This document shows positions 25,082 through 37,600 of a stretch of DNA of 64,000 nt, piece by piece. How positions within the stretch are numbered: the stretch's first letter is position 1; every line of letters starts with the position of its first letter. A program made the translations under genes and the position numbers. This DNA comes from Apostichopus japonicus. Lineage: Eukaryota > Echinodermata > Holothuroidea > Aspidochirotida > Stichopodidae. The stretch spans positions 1,019,001 through 1,083,000 of the forward strand of contig NC_092563.1 in NCBI RefSeq assembly GCF_037975245.1, written 5' to 3'. The notes beneath the pieces are model-generated. The model saw only the letters and a program-made list of their open reading frames with translations, was not told the origin of the DNA and did not search any database.

Positions 25082-26054
25082 TGTGCATATATATGCATAT
25101 GAAATATGTTCACATTCTTACCTATAACTTAAAAAAAACTAGGCATTTACTTCAGGGGGTTGAAAATTACAAAAATAACACATTACATTCTAATTTGGAG
25201 CAGGCGATTAGCATCTCTCTATAGTTATAGGAGCAGCTGATTAGTTGTAACCATATATCCGATCTTAGAATGAAGGGGAGGGGTGGATCCATTTATGTGG
25301 ATAATTCTCTGATTTAATAATATGTGAATATTTCATGATTTTATAGAAATATCGTAAAGTTATGAGTAAGGCAAAATGCAGCGCTTACAACTTCCTCCTC
25401 CTCCTCCCCTTCTCCTTCCCGGACCTAATACTCCTCGTTCCGATTTCACAAAGCTATCCTCCATTACTCCCATACACCTATCTTTTGACATGGGTGTACT
25501 CATGGATGTTATACAACAGCCTACATCCCGCTACAAACCACCCTTCAGCATTTCACATGCATCGACACCAATAAAAACTACCATCTTGAAGACGCATAGA
25601 AAAAGGCCATAGTCTACCTAAACCGTAGCCAACATGAAATTAAAATAAATCACCTAACTTAATTCTTGCAAAAAAAGAAACAAAAACAAAACAAGCTTGC
25701 TTACCTTCGGTGTGCAGCGATTCAAAAATGCCCAGATTATAGATAAAGTGTTTTAATTCAAATTGAGAAAGCACACATGTAGCCTGAAGAGGTAGCAACA
25801 GTGTTGTTAATGGCAAGATAACGTCGTGATTTAAACAAATCCCTACCAATGGATGGGTAGAAACAGATGATGACAGTTCAGAGGTTCGTTTGAGATCAAA
25901 GATCACCTCGTCGGGAGTATAGCAGAACTCGATGACAAGATTGTTAAAGTTGTAAGGACTGCTAGTCGTATTACGTGTATATGGTGAATTGTTATATGAC
26001 TGAACTGGGTTGGTCTTTGTTCAAACGTAAAGTGATGGATTAGAGTCTTACTTA

Positions 26055-26444
26055 CAGGGGGTAAGAAGCTTCCAAAAAGTAGGGGGAGGGGTGACAACGT
26101 CAGAAGGGCGCTTTCTCATTCCACAACCACCACTCGTTATGCTATAAACCGATACACACCGGCCATATCCCTTTAATATATATGATGTGTTAGTATGCTT
26201 TCAATACTATTTATTGAGATTGTTTATTGTTAACCATGCTACTAAAAGATATGGGATGCCATATTAAAAATAGCATGTACAGACTAAAAATAAGTAATTT
26301 ATATAAAATATTACAAATTAACAAAGGCTTAAGATATCCAAAAGACAGTTCTTCATTTATTTGCCAGTAGGGCACATTTGCTATTTTGGAAAAAAAGTGG
26401 GGGAGGGTGCACGTACCCCCAGTGCTCCCCGGTTCCTACCCCTG
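26055..26444. mobile_element. hAT-like non-autonomous element in unit C
   Basis: Starts CAGGGGGTAAGAAGC and ends GGTTCCTACCCCTG, flanked by perfect 8-bp duplications CTTACTTA (26,047-26,054 and 26,445-26,452). Units A and B have uninterrupted sequence at the equivalent site (near 2,115 and 13,865). 390 bases, non-coding. Confidence 0.88.
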
Positions 26445-26988
26445 CTTACTTAGTACGTAATACTCCGTTGGTTTGATACAAAAAATATAATCAGTATGTC
26501 GGACAATATTTCTGAGTCAGACCAGTCTATCCTACCCTTTAATCCAATCCATTGTATGCAGAGTGAACTACTATGGTAGCTTCCATATATATGTTTACGC
26601 GGTCTACTTCCTTTGTTGTTTCAACTGTGTGTGTTTTTGGAAAGGGTTATCTCTGGCGAAGGAGATCGTTCATTGTTTTAGTTATCTTTACTAAGATTGT
26701 AAGAACAGGTTACCATACAAAGCTTTATAAGTTCATTCTTTTGAAGGGAAGCAGATTTATTTGACCGAAGATATGCTTAAACACTGTTATAGTGAGTCAA
26801 GGAGCTCGAGCCACTACGCGACCGTGACCGACCTTCGCCGAGTTTGCCGCCATAAAGTACTATACATTTAGTACAGTGACTCGAGGCAAGGACTCAACTC
26901 GAAACATGCAATTAAATACGGGTAATGTAGTGACTTGACTTCCAATGAAGTAACTCGGTACAACTCTGGCATAAAATAGTCAAACATG

Positions 26989-27614
26989 CAAGGGCGGCGG
27001 AAGCATTTTTAATCTGGGGGGAGGGGGCACCGACATCAAAGGGCACTTTGCAGAAATTCGATTGGACTGATGCAGCCTTATATTTAGTACCCTTTATAAC
27101 TCTTATTGTATCATCTTATTTGCGTATACACATCACTCCATCAACGCCCCCCCCCCCCTCAAGGAAAATATGCATACTATAGCACTGCAATATCCAATGT
27201 GAAAAAAATGAGGTAAAATCATGTTAGTTGCTAATGTAGGAATCTTCCGAATTAGAGTTTATTTCTTGTTAATATCTTAACAAATTTTGTTTCCATTCGA
27301 AAAAGCTTTGAGTTTGACCCACAGAAATTCAATAAAAGTCAGGGGCATAGCCAGGATTAGCAAAGTTGTATGCACGACTATCTGAGCGGAGCGCCACCAT
27401 CGGTTGGCGCGGAGCGTATACAAGAAAATTTTTGGTTTTACAATGCCCTCAGATGGCCGGAAACGGCCCTTCCCGAGTGTTCATTCTGGTTCCCTGGCCT
27501 CTTGCTGACTTGAGACACCTCAATTTTTATGTAGAAAAAGGGCACATTTTTAACCTGAGGAAAAGTGGGGGGGGGGCACGTGCCCCCTGTGCCCCCCCGG
27601 TTCCGCCGCCCTTG
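26989..27614. mobile_element. hAT-like non-autonomous element in unit C
   Basis: Starts CAAGGGCGGCGGAAGC and ends GGTTCCGCCGCCCTTG, flanked by perfect 8-bp duplications CAAACATG (26,981-26,988 and 27,615-27,622). Units A (near 2,568) and B (near 14,317) show the empty site. The interior contains the shared core at about 27,379-27,430. It also contains a CAGGGGCATAGCCAGG start-like motif near 27,340, so it may itself be composite. Confidence 0.88.
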
Positions 27615-29488
27615 CAAACATGGCCGCAGTATTTATGCCGCCGTACAATCTGGTGAGGGGTGGTTCAAATTGTGATTCAGACGACCACCCCCACCCCCAC
27701 CCCTCCTCTACACCCGAAAAAATAGCAAATAACTAGAAAAGAATCACCAACCCATATCCATGTTCATATATTTTGATCGTTCAAATTACTTTAAAGTTAC
27801 TCTCTGTTAAATCCTTCCATTCTCTGCTTTACACCAGTTTATAAGCTGAGGGGCACTATATCAGAAGCATATTAAGGTCACTAATTTGTAGTGCTGCCCA
27901 GCTTAATTCTAATGTCAGGTTGACCGCCGAGGGAAAGGAGGGGAGGGGGAGGGGTGTAAATACCCCGATGTACACAGGGGAAGAAACTTTATGGATGGGT
28001 GAGGCGAATCACGGATTTTATAAAGGCGTGGATGTGGCCCTGGGTTCGTTGGAACCGAATCCTATGCAGAGAGTATGGGGGTCCTCTCTTAAAAGAAGAT
28101 TAGATTGTTAGACGTTCATTCTGAGTTATATTTAGACTTCAAATTAGCTCTAAAAGCAAGGTTGTGCTAATAATATAAATACTTAGAATGTTTGTGTGAG
28201 GTTGTAAATATGAAGGAAGGAGAGGGGGGGGGGCCGCCGGGACGCGTAACCACGAGGAGGCGTGTCCAATTCTTGTACGACTGAATGTAAAATAATCCTC
28301 GCCTAACGATGGATGTGGGGGTTTAGGAAAAAGGTGGCCCTTCGCACAAACACATTGATATTTATGAGGCTCAATCCAAATAATAAAAATCAGAAAATAT
28401 TTTTTTCGAATTTCGGTATGTATTCCTCTGGATGGTGGATTTGTATTGTCTTTGAATGCATGTCTATGCAGACACAAGTCTATGCAGGACAAGTCCCACC
28501 TCATTAAAGTATCCAATTTTATTTGTTATTACCCTAATGATGAGCAGGGACAGTGGTGAGGAGGGTTAGGGTGTAAGATATCTTCCAAGGAGGAGGGGGT
28601 TAAGAAATCTTTGTGAAATGGTGCTGAGATGCAAACTTTTCCTATCTTTGTAACTTGTTAAATCTTTTTTGAAGCTTTTGAAACAATGTACACTATAGAA
28701 CTTGTTTTTAGTATCTGTAATACGCGTATGTCGGTGAGCGTGGGGTGGGGGTGGGATGAGCCCATGATTTTATTGTGGATGAGACGGTAAACCCCCCTAG
28801 AGGTATACATGGTTATGTGGGGGGGGGGGGAGGACGTCTCGATGTCTAAGTGGATTCCCTGTTCTTCCGTCCTACTAAATTCCGTTTCGTCACAATTACT
28901 TCTCACGTGATCATCATTGAATATTCATAAGACATTGAGATCATGATATGACAGTGACTGCTGAAAGACCTTTTATATATTACTGTATGTCAAATTTCGA
29001 ATATCTAAGCAACAGCTATTATTTGAAAGAGGTCCCCCAACCCCCCCCCTCCCCCCAAGAAAAGGGAAGAACAGATAGATGATGACCTTCACTTGACATC
29101 ACAGGCAGACAGCCCATCCAATAAGATTTTTCCCTGGAATAGCTGAGACTTTATCTGGCGCAGACATTATCAAAACAATTAAACAACCACAACTTTGGTT
29201 AGGAGCCAAGAAATATGAATCTCATTTTCATCATAACAAGTGAGTAATGTCTTCAAGCACTTTATGTCACATTGCCAACTACTGTGAAGTAAACAAAGTG
29301 GCTACTTGTATTCATATCAATACTTTAAACGATTGGTTCAGTTGTCATACATGGTTTTGTTATATGAAAGCGGACAATCAAAGAAACACAATGGTGAAAA
29401 AACTGTTCAAATATCTTTTTCGGTTAAAGAGATATTTAAGTGTAAAGTTTTATCAGATTGTGTAGAAACTGCTGAAATCTGACTAGCT

Positions 29489-29727
29489 GTGATGTCACAT
29501 CCTCACATTCCTGAAAATTCTTTATTTTTTTCTCTAAATATTTTGTAAGATTTCATGACTTTCAACCAAAAGATATGTCAGGAGATCTCATATTTGTCAA
29601 AGGAAGTATTTGAGATTAAACATCTGAAGAATTTTGATTATATTATTTTCAAATGTTTTAAAAAAATGTAAATAATATTAAAAAAAATATTTTCACAAAT
29701 GTTAAGGAAGTGAGGATGTGATGTCAC
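29489..29727. mobile_element. MITE candidate with GTGATGTCACATCCTCAC ends
   Basis: The left 18 bases and the reverse complement of the right 18 bases (29,710-29,727) agree at 16 positions. The interior is AT-rich with no open frame. It lies in a stretch of unit C absent from units A and B. No clear target duplication was found. Confidence 0.5.
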
Positions 29728-30195
29728 ACCCTCACAGTAAGTCTTTCTACACCAGTCGTTTTCAAAGAAATTTTGATATCTTCAAAGTGTCATATCTCCT
29801 TAACAGAGCATGCTATCATGGTAGTTTCTTCACTGTTCTATTTGTCTTTTTTTGCTCTTTCATACAAAATAGACGAGTCAAACACCTGAACCAATCCTTT
29901 AACTTCTTCCTTATCTTACAAAACAAAGATGTAAGTTTAGGAATGTAACAAAGAGGCAAGTTGATGGTCTGCTAAGAAAGGAAAATAAATATCCTTCACA
30001 CGATAGATCACACAGGCAAACATTGTTCACATTTGTACACAGAATGTATTTACAAACAGGCGCAGGCATGATTTATGGCATCAAATATAGAGAAGGGTTT
30101 CAAAAATCGTTTCCAATTCATTATTCATCTTGACATCAGAAACAGATCAATATTTGTTTTATTCTCTTCATTTCTTCTCTTCACTATCAATCAAC

Positions 30196-31631
30196 TAAAA
30201 ATATAAGAAAATTATTGTCAATCTCTATGATGGCATTTAAAAAAAAGTTTTCTTTTGTAGCCAGACAAATATTTTTCAAACATAGTTCATTCCCTTTCGA
30301 TAACTTGGTAAAATATGACACAAAAAACATCATTGAAATGTTAATTGATGTGTAATAAATGGGAGCATTGAAACCAGGTCAGGCCCTGGTGATAATTATG
30401 TCACCCGGCCCCCAGAGATTCCAAGAAGGGGGAGAAAGGTGATTGAGGAAGAAGATTAATGTAGAAAATTCTTCTCCCTTCTTCCATACCCATCATTGCT
30501 CCCATTCATTTATATGACTAATATATTAGGTTGCTACCCATCACCCTTTCAAAAGGAAGAGAACAATATTTGTACGCTACTTGCAACGTATCTTTAACTC
30601 AGAGTTGGTGTGTAAGGCCCTCACAAGGAGCTCTATGCTACCTCCTAAATGCCCCTCTATCTTTGCATTCTTAATGATGCCTCTGGCATATTTTGGGAGT
30701 GGTTTATCTCCCAACAACCCTATCCCCCCTCCACCCCTCCCCCCTCCCCCCAACAGCACCTAAAACACAAAAATCTTTTTCAAGTTTCTGGCACCTCTGA
30801 ACATGTACATTCATTTTTCAAGCTAGTAAATATTACCTGTTGAATAAACACTTGATGCCAGTCATAGGATTTATTGTTAAGTCTATTCTAACGACCTAGG
30901 TCAAATCCATGAAGACAGCACCCTCCCCAATCACCGATGAACTGACTTTAGCATCTAATGTGACACTACTCTTTGTAACATTCAAGAACTTGCCAGCTGG
31001 GAGACATTACTTGTTCTACCTGGGAAAGGCAGACAAATCTGTTCCTAAGTTAAGCATCTAATGCGACACTGCTAATGTGGTTCAAATACTTGTCAGCTAA
31101 GAGACCATGGCTGCAAGAACCTGCTTCTTTGTACATATTCTTCTTATCACTGTTAAAGCAAAACAAAGCTGTTACTGTACTACAATGACTCTTCCCCACT
31201 ACCACTACTACCCCAAACCATCACAAACTACCTAAAGCTTGTTAACATACAGTATTAACCTTCACAGATACTGTCCAACCCATCACAAGCTACCTAAAGC
31301 TAATGTACAGTATTGACCTTCACCAATACTGTCCAACCCATCACAAACTACCTCAAGCTAATTTACATACAGTATTGACCTTCACCAATACTGTCCAACC
31401 CATCACAAGCTACCTAAAGCTAATTTACATACAGTATTAACCTTCACCGATACTGTCCAAACTTCAAGGTCCGTTTTCTACACATGACACAGAGTGGATT
31501 CTCATAACTAACAAATATTTATGATGTCATAGGGGATTCTTGGTTTATGTTAATTATTCTTTTAATGGTGATGGGAGAGAGGGGGAGGAGAGAGGGGGGA
31601 AGTAGGAGGGTTGAGCAGGCTGGAACTTCCA
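30196..31631. other. Intergenic region 3' of the BRD7/9 homologue, with tandem repeat
   Basis: No gene. Positions about 31,205-31,462 hold four imperfect tandem copies of a unit of about 63 bases containing CAGTATTGACCTTCACCAAT and a piece reading CATCACAAACTACC. A minus-strand AATAAA (TTTATT near 30,870) could be a distal poly(A) signal of the BRD7/9 gene. Confidence 0.6.
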
Positions 31632-34600
31632 TTAAGATATTTCTACCACTTCTGGTGATTTGGTGTCATGCTGGGGGCTATCAAGGAGGTCCAGTAGTTC
31701 CTTGTTTGGTCCACTCTCAGGAGGGTCATCATCCAGGATCTCTATTGTCTCTGTGAGGGGTTCATCGTAGTGGGGAGGGTGACTGCTGATACCCATGGCA
31801 CTCCTCACTGACTCGGTGCTAACGACATCAGCAGGTTTGGCCTGAAAGAGACAAGTCATGATGAACTAGCGATTCGTCTCTGCTGGAATTTGATTATAAC
31901 GATCATAGAAGACAAGGCCTAACAACATCAGCTCTGACCATGTTCTACACCAGCAGACAAATTTTCTGCAGCTCACAAGGTTTGCTAAATCACTTTAATG
32001 TGGCAGGCAAATATATGACATATACATTTACTTTCTGTAGAGATTGCATGCAATAACTACTTGTCATAGGATATTTTGACATAGTAGGTTGGACATTACG
32101 AATATAGAAAATACATATCGGTCACATCCCATACACACTGCTGTATTTCCATCTTTGTCACAGAAGCAGGTCCCATCCTGTGGTCTCTCAAGATAAATAA
32201 TTTGTACACTATATGGGGATCTTAGGCACAATTGCCATTAAGATATCACACACTCAAACTGTTGTTGCCAAAAGCATACATGGGTTTGACCAAGAGACCA
32301 ATTGGCATATTTTTCCAACAATTTAGATAAACAGAACACTTATACTGCTAGATATATCCCTTATAGCTGTTGACATCAATTATCATCGAGTAAAATATGC
32401 AAAAGTAGCAGAGTTCGCAAACAGTCATGACTTGTGATGATAATGTTTTACCTTTGAGATCAGGTTCTGTAGCCGATTGCTGAGTTTGTTGGCCAGTTTG
32501 TATTCTTGTTCCGATGGTTGCGGTACGTACTGAAGATGGATGGGAAGCTTTTGACTCAGTCGCTCCTTCTGGGTTTTTTCCAGTTGTTGGATGAGATCTG
32601 AAGTCTTGTTAAGCTGTGAGGTCACATCTTGAGGTTCTTCAGGAAGTGGCACTCCTTGTTCTTTCAAATCTTTTGCTGATGAGAGATAAATATTAGACAA
32701 TTCAGGTAAATATGATGGATGGTGAGAGGCTGGTCAAAGATGTCACATAGACAAAAAGAGAAGTACTCATTATTCATGAAGAGACGACAACATCTTCCTT
32801 TAATGTTTTTGTCTCCTTCATATAAAACGTAAAGTATAATGTGGACTAGTCTTTCAAAATCTAAAGATCTAAAGATACAAAACAAAACTAACAGATGCAG
32901 GAATTTGGAAATAACTTCACAGGTCGATGGAGAGAATAGTGCACGGTTTACACTTGATTCTTTCTACTCCATTCTGGAAATGACAGGGATATTTTTTCAT
33001 TTCCTCCAGATATATCTGTATCAAACAGGATATATGTTAAAAGTAAAGACATGTCATTTATGTTTGATAGGTTACCCTATCATACATTGAAAGGTTACTG
33101 CTTATGCAGCTTGTTTACAGGTGTGCACCAAAGAATCAGATTATGTCAAACTAGAAACTCAGAATATGTCAAACTAAACCCTTACCTAGAGCGGGTAGGA
33201 AGGACATATCTATACCGAGGTCGGACAAAGATTTCAATGAGTCCAAGTCAAATCCTGGTGGTGGCTGCTGGATATTCTTGCTGGGATCTGTGGAATTTGT
33301 GACGTTAGCCTGACGAATGAGGAAAAAAAGTTGATGTCGCATTAAAATTTAATAAATAGACAAGATGAAAGCAAATGTATGATTTTGAAATCAACGTTTG
33401 CTTTGAATAAAATATAAAACTGGGCTGAGGAGAATACTCAGTTATTACAGTATCAAAGAACACTTTGATATATAATAAACAAAAGACCTTTATTTATTAG
33501 GAAAATGACAACATTCTGTCAGCGAGTTTTGTCAATGAAACAAACAAGCAAGAAATTCCACAGAATAAAGTTACCATGGTTACAAGGAACTGAGAAGTAA
33601 AGCATATGTTTTTTTTTATACTGATGTTGTAAGATACAATTAATTAAACATGATGACACAATCTATAAATGTTCACAGAATCCCTGATCATTATCCACTT
33701 TAAACATGAGCGGGAAATATTCCAAACACACAATCTCGGACAGAGGAAAATGAACAACCAGACCGACTTACTTTCTCACTTGATGGGACAGTGGTATCAG
33801 TATTTGGAGCTGTCTCTGTTGAACTTTGACCTGTTTTTCGGTTCTAAAACATACAAAAAGCAGAGTATGAGCTGTATGAATTATTTCTTCCAACATACAC
33901 ACAAATATTACTTTTATGGTAGAGATGAAAATCAACCAATATTCACATCAGGTTTTGCTAACAGAATTTGAATTCATTACACAGAGGCTAACTTTGTCAC
34001 ATATTAACTGAAATTTTTTTGCTTCAAAATTGTACTTTGGGACAAAACCAGGAAAGAGACTACATTCTTATTGACAGAAAGGATGTGCTTAGGGTGTTAC
34101 AACCATTACAGAGTCTACTAATTGACTCCCACCATTGACATACTAACCGCAAGAATGCAACTTTGTCGAGGTCCAATTACCATGAAAACATATATGAGTA
34201 TGTTTTTCATGGGCCCCAACAATTCTAAAATAAGCCATGCTTTACAGATTTCAACATATCTCAGGTTGCAATTTTCTGACTTGTAGATGAACAGAACGAT
34301 TGGTTGATATGAGTATTTAACTACATCGCTGCTCCTTAGAAATGAGTTCAGAGCTCTCTGAACATTGTTTGTTTCTACTTGCCTCTTTGAGCGTAGCTAA
34401 TACTTTGGAATGTTCTCCTTCTGTTAATGTATCCAATAATGAATCCACCATCCTGGTCACGTAATTATCGCAGTCCTTTGTGTAACCCTGAATACTGTAA
34501 GATCAAGTATCGATAAAATAGGACGTTCATTTGCACTATTACTTCTTTCAGCTTCTCTGAGAGCACATGTGCAAAAAAGAAGGTCTGATACAAGACTGAA

Positions 34601-37600
34601 GGTTGGAAATTTATAGTGATTAAAGAAGTAGTTCTTACTCCAACAGGAAGAATGAAATCATTAAAAAAAAACACAGCATGAGAAACAAAGTGACAACATT
34701 ACCCCTCCAGCAAAAAAACCCACCTCACCTAAACTTTACTTAGATGTCAGACGTTCCCCACCTTGTCCCACCAACACCATCCAAGCATAAAATCCTTCAG
34801 TCACCTCCTCCCACCTCCCACCCCCCTTATGGAGCTACACAATGCACGGAGGGCTAGAGTGTGGGACTATTCACACTCTGTGGTTGAGATATATCTTGGA
34901 TGATGCTGAATTTTACCCTGGTACTGCTTCATTGTTATCTTGATAGTTTCTCAGAATAAGCCAATGTGAGTTTTAAACGGATGTAAAATGTAAGGGTAAG
35001 GTGAGGCTAACCTCTGTGCATACTGTTGACCGGTTTCATCTCCGTAGGTAGAATAGAGCAAATCCGACTCTTCTTTGCTGAGATTTGAGTAAGTTGAGTC
35101 ATACTTAGGTGCATAAGAGCTGAACGGACCGTAGTATAAATAAGTAACTGTTGAGGCAAATTAGAGCAAAAGTGACAACCGTTTAAACTCAAAAGTCTAC
35201 ACCAGTTATGCAGACTACAAAATTTATACCATTTAAACCAAATCTGGGGGGGGGGGCACAAAAGGAATGATTTTGTTGATGTTTGTTTCTCGATTTAACA
35301 TGTGATCTGTGTATCAGCAAATCTTACTTGGATTGGCCTTGTTCCGTTTGTCTTCCCTGAATCCTGGTAATGATCCTGCTCCGTGCATTAATTTGGAGGT
35401 CAGTTTGCCCAGATTGACCGCATGTCTGTCGTGAGGGTGCGCTATATTCGCTGGATTGACAAAATTAAGAGATGTGGTTCCATCTTGTTCTCTTCTTAAA
35501 AATCCCATCTGAATATGAAGATGAGAAGGGAGGGAGGACAATTAATCAAAATTGAGAGTGAAAATAATAAAAAAATGAATGTGCAAGAAATACAGATATA
35601 TATGGAGAAAAAACTTTTTTGGCAGGTAAAAAAAACAGCAATAATTTTTTTTTTTTACTGAACCAATGAAATTGGTCTACATGATATGCAAGTTACTTTG
35701 GCTTCTGACTGGCATCCCTAGTTAAGGAAATGGCCATATAGAAACCACCATGATGTAAGGGATGAATAATTCAATTGGTGGAACTTGGGATTTGTTAGTC
35801 ACCGAGGAACGATGCCATTTCTAGCCAAGAAAATCTCTCTGCTCTTTCACAACATATGCTTAGTTCAAGTAGTCTCCTGAATTTCAAGAAATTTTTCATG
35901 TGTTGTTCCAAAAAAAGAGAGAAAAATGTCAAGTAATCTGACCTTGCTATTGGCCATTTTTGTGGTGAGTCTATCTCTGGCCTCCTTGGCAGCCTCCAGG
36001 ACCTCTTGAATCACCCCACTAGCCTCTTCATCTGTGAGGTCATCAGTTCCCTCTGGATTTCTGGTGAAAGCATGAAATCCATTAAGCCCAGATATAACTG
36101 ACAGTGCAAAATCAGTGCATGAGAATATGAAAGTGCTGCACACAGTATTTACAGTACACTATGTATTCTTTCTGATACCCCAATTCTTAAGTTCTTCTTT
36201 TGTTAAAATGACGCTACTGGTGGTAGTTCCAAGTCCAAGACCATAGAACCAGTGAAATTTAGTTCAACAAACTCTGACCAGTAACCATCATAATCACATG
36301 TCATTACCATCTAGGCCTAATGGAACAAAAACTTTTATTTGATGGGTGCAAAAGGGGTAGAGGTGGGTAAGAGGAAAATAACATCAAAACATGTTTTTGG
36401 TCAGGCTGATCCAGAAATAAAATTGTCATTCCAACACCCTTTCATATCACCTCCTTCATCCTACTATAGACACTGTTCTCACCCTATAGTAGTGTTAGGT
36501 TATTCGAGTTGTTCATCTACCAGCATACTCTCGGATTCATTAACTTCTCCTCCCTCCTCCCCCCCTCATTGACCCCATCCTACAGTATAAACCTGTTCTC
36601 ACCCTATACTAGTGTTAGGTTCTTCAAGTTGTTCCTCGGCTTCACTTACTTCTCCTCCCTTCCCCCCCCCCCTCCTGATTGACCACATCTATCCCATCCT
36701 ACAGTGTAAACCTGTTCACATCCTATAGTAGTCTTAGGTTCTTCAAGTTGTTCATCTACCAGCATACTCTCAGCTTCACTAAGTTCTCCTCCCCCCCCCC
36801 CAAATAGCCCCATCTCTTCCATCCTACAGTATAAACCTGTTCTCACCCTATACTAGTGTTAGGTTCTTCAAGTTGTTCATCTACCAGCATACTCTCGGCT
36901 TCACTAAGTTCTCCTCCCTCCCCACCCCCCCCCCCCCTCATTGACCACATCCCTCCCATCCTACAGTATAAACCTGTTCTCACCCTATACTAGTGTTAGG
37001 TTCTTCAAGTTGTTCATCTACCAGCATACTCTCGGCATCACTAAGTTCTCCTCCCTCCCCACCCCCCCCCTCATTGACCACATCCCTCCCATCCTACAGT
37101 ATAAACCTGTTCTCACCCTATACTAGTGTTAGGTTCTTCAAGTTGTTCATCTACCAGCATACTCTCGGCATCACTAAGTTCTCCTCCCTCCCCACCCCGC
37201 CCTCATTGACCACATCCCTCCCATCCTACAGTATAAACCTGTTCTCACCCTATACTAGTGTTAGGTTCTTCAAGTTGTTCATCTACCAGCATACTCTCGG
37301 CATCACTAAGTTCTCCTCCCTCCCCACCCCCCCCCCTCATTGACCACATCCCTCCCATCCTACAGTATAAACCTGTTCTCACCCTATACTAGTGTTAGGT
37401 TCTTCAAGTTGTTCATCTACCAGCATACTCTCGGCATCACTAAGTTCTCCTCCCTCCCCACCCCCCCCCCCTCATTGACCACATCCCTCCCATCCTACAG
37501 TATAAACCTGTTCTCACCCTATACTAGTGTTAGGTTCTTCAAGTTGTTCATCTACCAGCATACTCTCGGCATCACTAAGTTCTCCTCCCTCCCCACCCCC

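Larger units (their letters stand above)
23700..30195. repeat. Partial, more diverged segmental duplication unit C
   Basis: Blocks corresponding to unit A 500-4,310 recur in order, for example at 23,815, 24,090-24,260, 26,455-26,980, 27,610-27,660, 28,880-28,960 and 29,990-30,195. It is more diverged and more interrupted than A and B, and includes two clean hAT-like insertions and a MITE candidate. No avidin exons are present. It ends about 1.4 kb from the 3' end of the intact BRD7/9 gene, suggesting it is nearest the ancestral position. Confidence 0.8.
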
